Part shown: positions 62,455-64,000 of the stretch, piece by piece
How the letters are laid out: each line of letters begins with the position of its first letter
Numbering within the stretch: the first letter of the stretch is position 1
Source: G965215225 sp965215225
Lineage (GTDB): Bacteria > Pseudomonadota > Gammaproteobacteria > CBDBNL01 > JAAOII01
Direction of reading: 5' to 3'
DNA: 64,000 bases
NCBI GenBank assembly: GCA_965215225.1
Contig: OZ244039.1
Span: 1,798,001 to 1,862,000 of the forward strand
Translations under genes and position numbers: made by a program
The notes under the pieces: model-generated
Databases searched by the model: none
What the model was told of the DNA's origin: nothing
Seen by the model: only the letters and a program-made list of their open reading frames with translations

Positions 62455-62871
62455 TCATTGAGCCGACAACCAGGAAATGACAGGATAAAAATTAGTGGTA
62501 TGCACACTCTTCTTCTCGGGACTCTTATCTTCACAATAGATCCAGAGCACCTCCTTATCCAGCCCCCAGGGGCGGGACTTGATATCCCAAATAAAGTTGA
62601 GTTCCCTCGTTACAGAAAAGAATCCATTCGAAGCAACACCATAAAATATGTTACATCTGCCTTCCCTCGGGGAAGTTATTTCAGTCACATAGACGGTGTA
62701 AGGGCATCGGTTGGAAGCAATCCAAGCCCAACCTTTCAAAAACTTCCAGCCCACCGCAGAGATAGAAATACACTCGTCTGTTTCTTTCATAAACTCTTCA
62801 GCCTTTGAAGTCTGAGAAAAAGAGAACACAAAAACGGCTAGCGCTCCCACTAATATCATTAAATATCTCAT
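62455..62871 (-). CDS. Hypothetical secreted protein
   Basis: A 138-residue protein with a clear signal peptide (about 1-24, cleavage near SKA-EEF) and four cysteines in the mature part (DECISI, SNRCPYTV, EGRCNIF, IYCEDK), which could form two disulfides; dsbA is present in the window. No family recognised. AT-rich, in the accessory region. Confidence 0.65.
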   Translation of the reverse strand: MRYLMILVGALAVFVFSFSQTSKAEEFMKETDECISISAVGWKFLKGWAWIASNRCPYTVYVTEITSPREGRCNIFYGVASNGFFSVTRELNFIWDIKSRPWGLDKEVLWIYCEDKSPEKKSVHTTNFYPVISWLSAQ

Positions 62872-62880
62872 AACTAACTC

Positions 62881-63201
62881 TTAACTAGATTTGATGACTT
62901 TCTTCAAATTACACCAAGCATCTGAAAGAGATTCTATTTGCAATTCCCAACACTGAATCAAGTCGTAATCCTTACCTCCTATATCACAAACAACCTCTAT
63001 CTGTGTGTCATAGTAATCTTGACCCATTCCACAATCTGACGGATATCTTAATTCATCATCTGGCAAAGACGACAAACCTTCTATTATCCCAAGCGTAAAA
63101 GCCAACATAATAAAACCAACTATACAAGTTAATATAAAGACTAATATCCATCCGCATCCCCATCTAATCATTCGCCAGGGTTGTTCGGGGTCAAAACTCA
63201 T
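62881..63201 (-). CDS. Hypothetical membrane protein with Cys-rich tail
   Basis: A 106-residue protein with one helix (about 14-37, WILVFILTCIVGFIMLAF) and an exported-looking tail with cysteines (SDCGMGQDYYD, VVCDIGGK, IQCWELQ, WCNLKK). Ends nine bases before the next secreted-protein gene on the same strand, so they may form an operon. Family unknown. Confidence 0.6.
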   Translation of the reverse strand: MSFDPEQPWRMIRWGCGWILVFILTCIVGFIMLAFTLGIIEGLSSLPDDELRYPSDCGMGQDYYDTQIEVVCDIGGKDYDLIQCWELQIESLSDAWCNLKKVIKSS

Positions 63202-63243
63202 AATTTTCCCTAATTAAAAATCAGAATTACCGCGAGCATCATT

Positions 63244-63378
63244 TTAAACGTATGTTAAACAGAAAAGAGCGAAAAAAATGAGCCCCAATAAAAAGTTACC
63301 CCACCAAGTATTCCATATTGTGGATCCAATTTTAATGAGTCTCGATTCAACTTTTCCTAGTTTAGATTTTAGTGTCAT
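63244..63378 (-). CDS. 44-residue single-helix membrane peptide (candidate)
   Basis: Reads MTLKSKLGKVESRLIKIGS, then NTWWGNFLLGLIFFALFCL and TYV. A basic amphipathic start followed by one helix is the layout of small membrane toxins or regulators, but no family is recognised. The ribosome site is weak (AAGAG). Confidence 0.4.
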   Translation of the reverse strand: MTLKSKLGKVESRLIKIGSTIWNTWWGNFLLGLIFFALFCLTYV

Positions 63379-63461
63379 GATTATCTCTTATTGACAAAAG
63401 CGGAGCGCTCCCGCGAGTCGCTTTTTACAACTATCTACTCTTGCCACCTAATTAATCCCCC

Positions 63462-63806
63462 TCACTCATTATTATCCTTGCCCTCTAATTCTTCCTTATC
63501 TAAAGTTGGTTGCAAGTTCTTTAAGTCCCACTCATCTATAATAGATTGCAAACCTGCTACAAACTCTTTGCTTACCTGATACCCCTCATACTCGTGATAA
63601 GAAAGCTTATTAATAAGAAGCAAATAAGTGTTTTCTAATATATCCGAATAAGATACTTCCGAGTAAATGTTATAAGACTTATCTATGAGAGTATTAGCTA
63701 TAATAGCAGCACTGTCCATTATTCGTTTCTTGCCTGCTTCGCCCAACCGACTAAAGTAATACTGCCCTATTATTAATTTTAGGGAATTATATCCAATCTT
63801 CCACAA
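63462..63806 (-). CDS. Hypothetical protein
   Basis: A 114-residue, mainly helical, acidic protein without membrane helices or signal (SRLGEAGKKRIMDSAAIIAN, EEGYQVSKEF-like middle, acidic end EELEGKDNNE). No family recognised. It lies with other AT-rich small genes; a GC-rich inverted repeat (about 63401-63417) follows it and could be a terminator. Confidence 0.5.
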   Translation of the reverse strand: MWKIGYNSLKLIIGQYYFSRLGEAGKKRIMDSAAIIANTLIDKSYNIYSEVSYSDILENTYLLLINKLSYHEYEGYQVSKEFVAGLQSIIDEWDLKNLQPTLDKEELEGKDNNE

Positions 63807-64000
63807 AAGAGAATATTATGAAAAAGAAAGTCCCAAAGTGAAGTTTAACCGCTTCACAAGTTTTCTTTTACAGACGCTCGTCAAAAAGAAGGCAAAAAAT
63901 AAGGGAATTTATGGATTTGTGGAAAATACCGTATAATTCCCTAATTTTATCTCATTTACTACTAATTTTTGGCCTTCTTCAGGGAGCGTATTAATTAACT
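63807..64000. other. Right edge, no gene recognised
   Basis: AT-rich sequence without a supported gene. AGGGAATT and AATTCCCT (about 63902-63940) could pair as an 8-bp stem around a long loop; meaning unknown. Confidence 0.4.

Noticed and set aside
1..64000. tRNA or rRNA genes and insertion sequences
   Set aside because: No cloverleaf, rRNA motif or transposase was seen in the gaps I read; a dedicated scan could still find a short RNA.

Overview
The window reads as chromosome of a gammaproteobacterium. The gene orders rpoZ-spoT, ribH-nusB-thiL-pgpA, M23 peptidase-anmK, hisZ-purA and lptF/lptG are typical of that class, and the proteins are ordinary bacterial housekeeping enzymes of moderate GC. 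No rRNA, tRNA, CRISPR array or transposase was recognised. I cannot name the genus.

Layout. 1-9.8 kb: gltB (cut by the left edge), a secreted intradiol dioxygenase-like protein, an OsmC-like protein, trpDC, an EF-hand protein/ECF sigma factor/membrane protein operon, aroE and nnr. 9.9-18.8 kb: an FrcBCA-type sugar ABC transporter, the stub of a ROK regulator, about 0.9 kb of polypurine minisatellite, Gfo/Idh/MocA and GMC oxidoreductases, a LysE exporter and a PLP decarboxylase. 18.8-39.7 kb: housekeeping genes spoT, rpoZ, lpxD, prfB, purA, hisZ, yggT, proC, ppiD, hup, fumC, a SPOR-like protein, lptG/lptF, metXW and ileS. 39.9-43.2 kb: an alternating array of three Panacea (DUF4065) proteins and four small two-helix membrane proteins, resembling a multiplied toxin-antitoxin locus. 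43.3-56.1 kb: dsbA, M23 peptidase, anmK, pgpA, a nusB-thiL fusion, ribH, a small-molecule kinase, ccmFG, ung and two cytochromes c. 56.2-64 kb: an AT-richer accessory region with three Mrr-like genes carrying one, two and five copies of the same winged-helix domain (the third has lost its nuclease part), followed by small secreted or membrane proteins.

The most unusual property is pervasive tandem duplication. Inside reading frames it gives in-frame repetitive protein tails or loops: a histone-H1-like tail on RNA polymerase omega, a charged tail of about 360 residues on NusB-ThiL, an EQA loop in LysE, and the Mrr N-domain arrays. At gene ends it leaves partial copies: two copies of the nusB 5' end, four 36-codon ORFs made from the 3' end of a cytochrome c gene, short echoes of ung and ribH, and scars of panA. 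Repeat units in coding DNA checked here are multiples of three; those in non-coding DNA mostly are not.

Functional threads are amino-acid synthesis (trp, met, glutamate, shikimate), outer-membrane and envelope assembly (lpxD, lptFG, ppiD, dsbA, M23), cytochrome c maturation and electron transport, stringent response, sugar uptake and oxidation, and a probable defence/addiction segment (PanA array, Mrr cluster).
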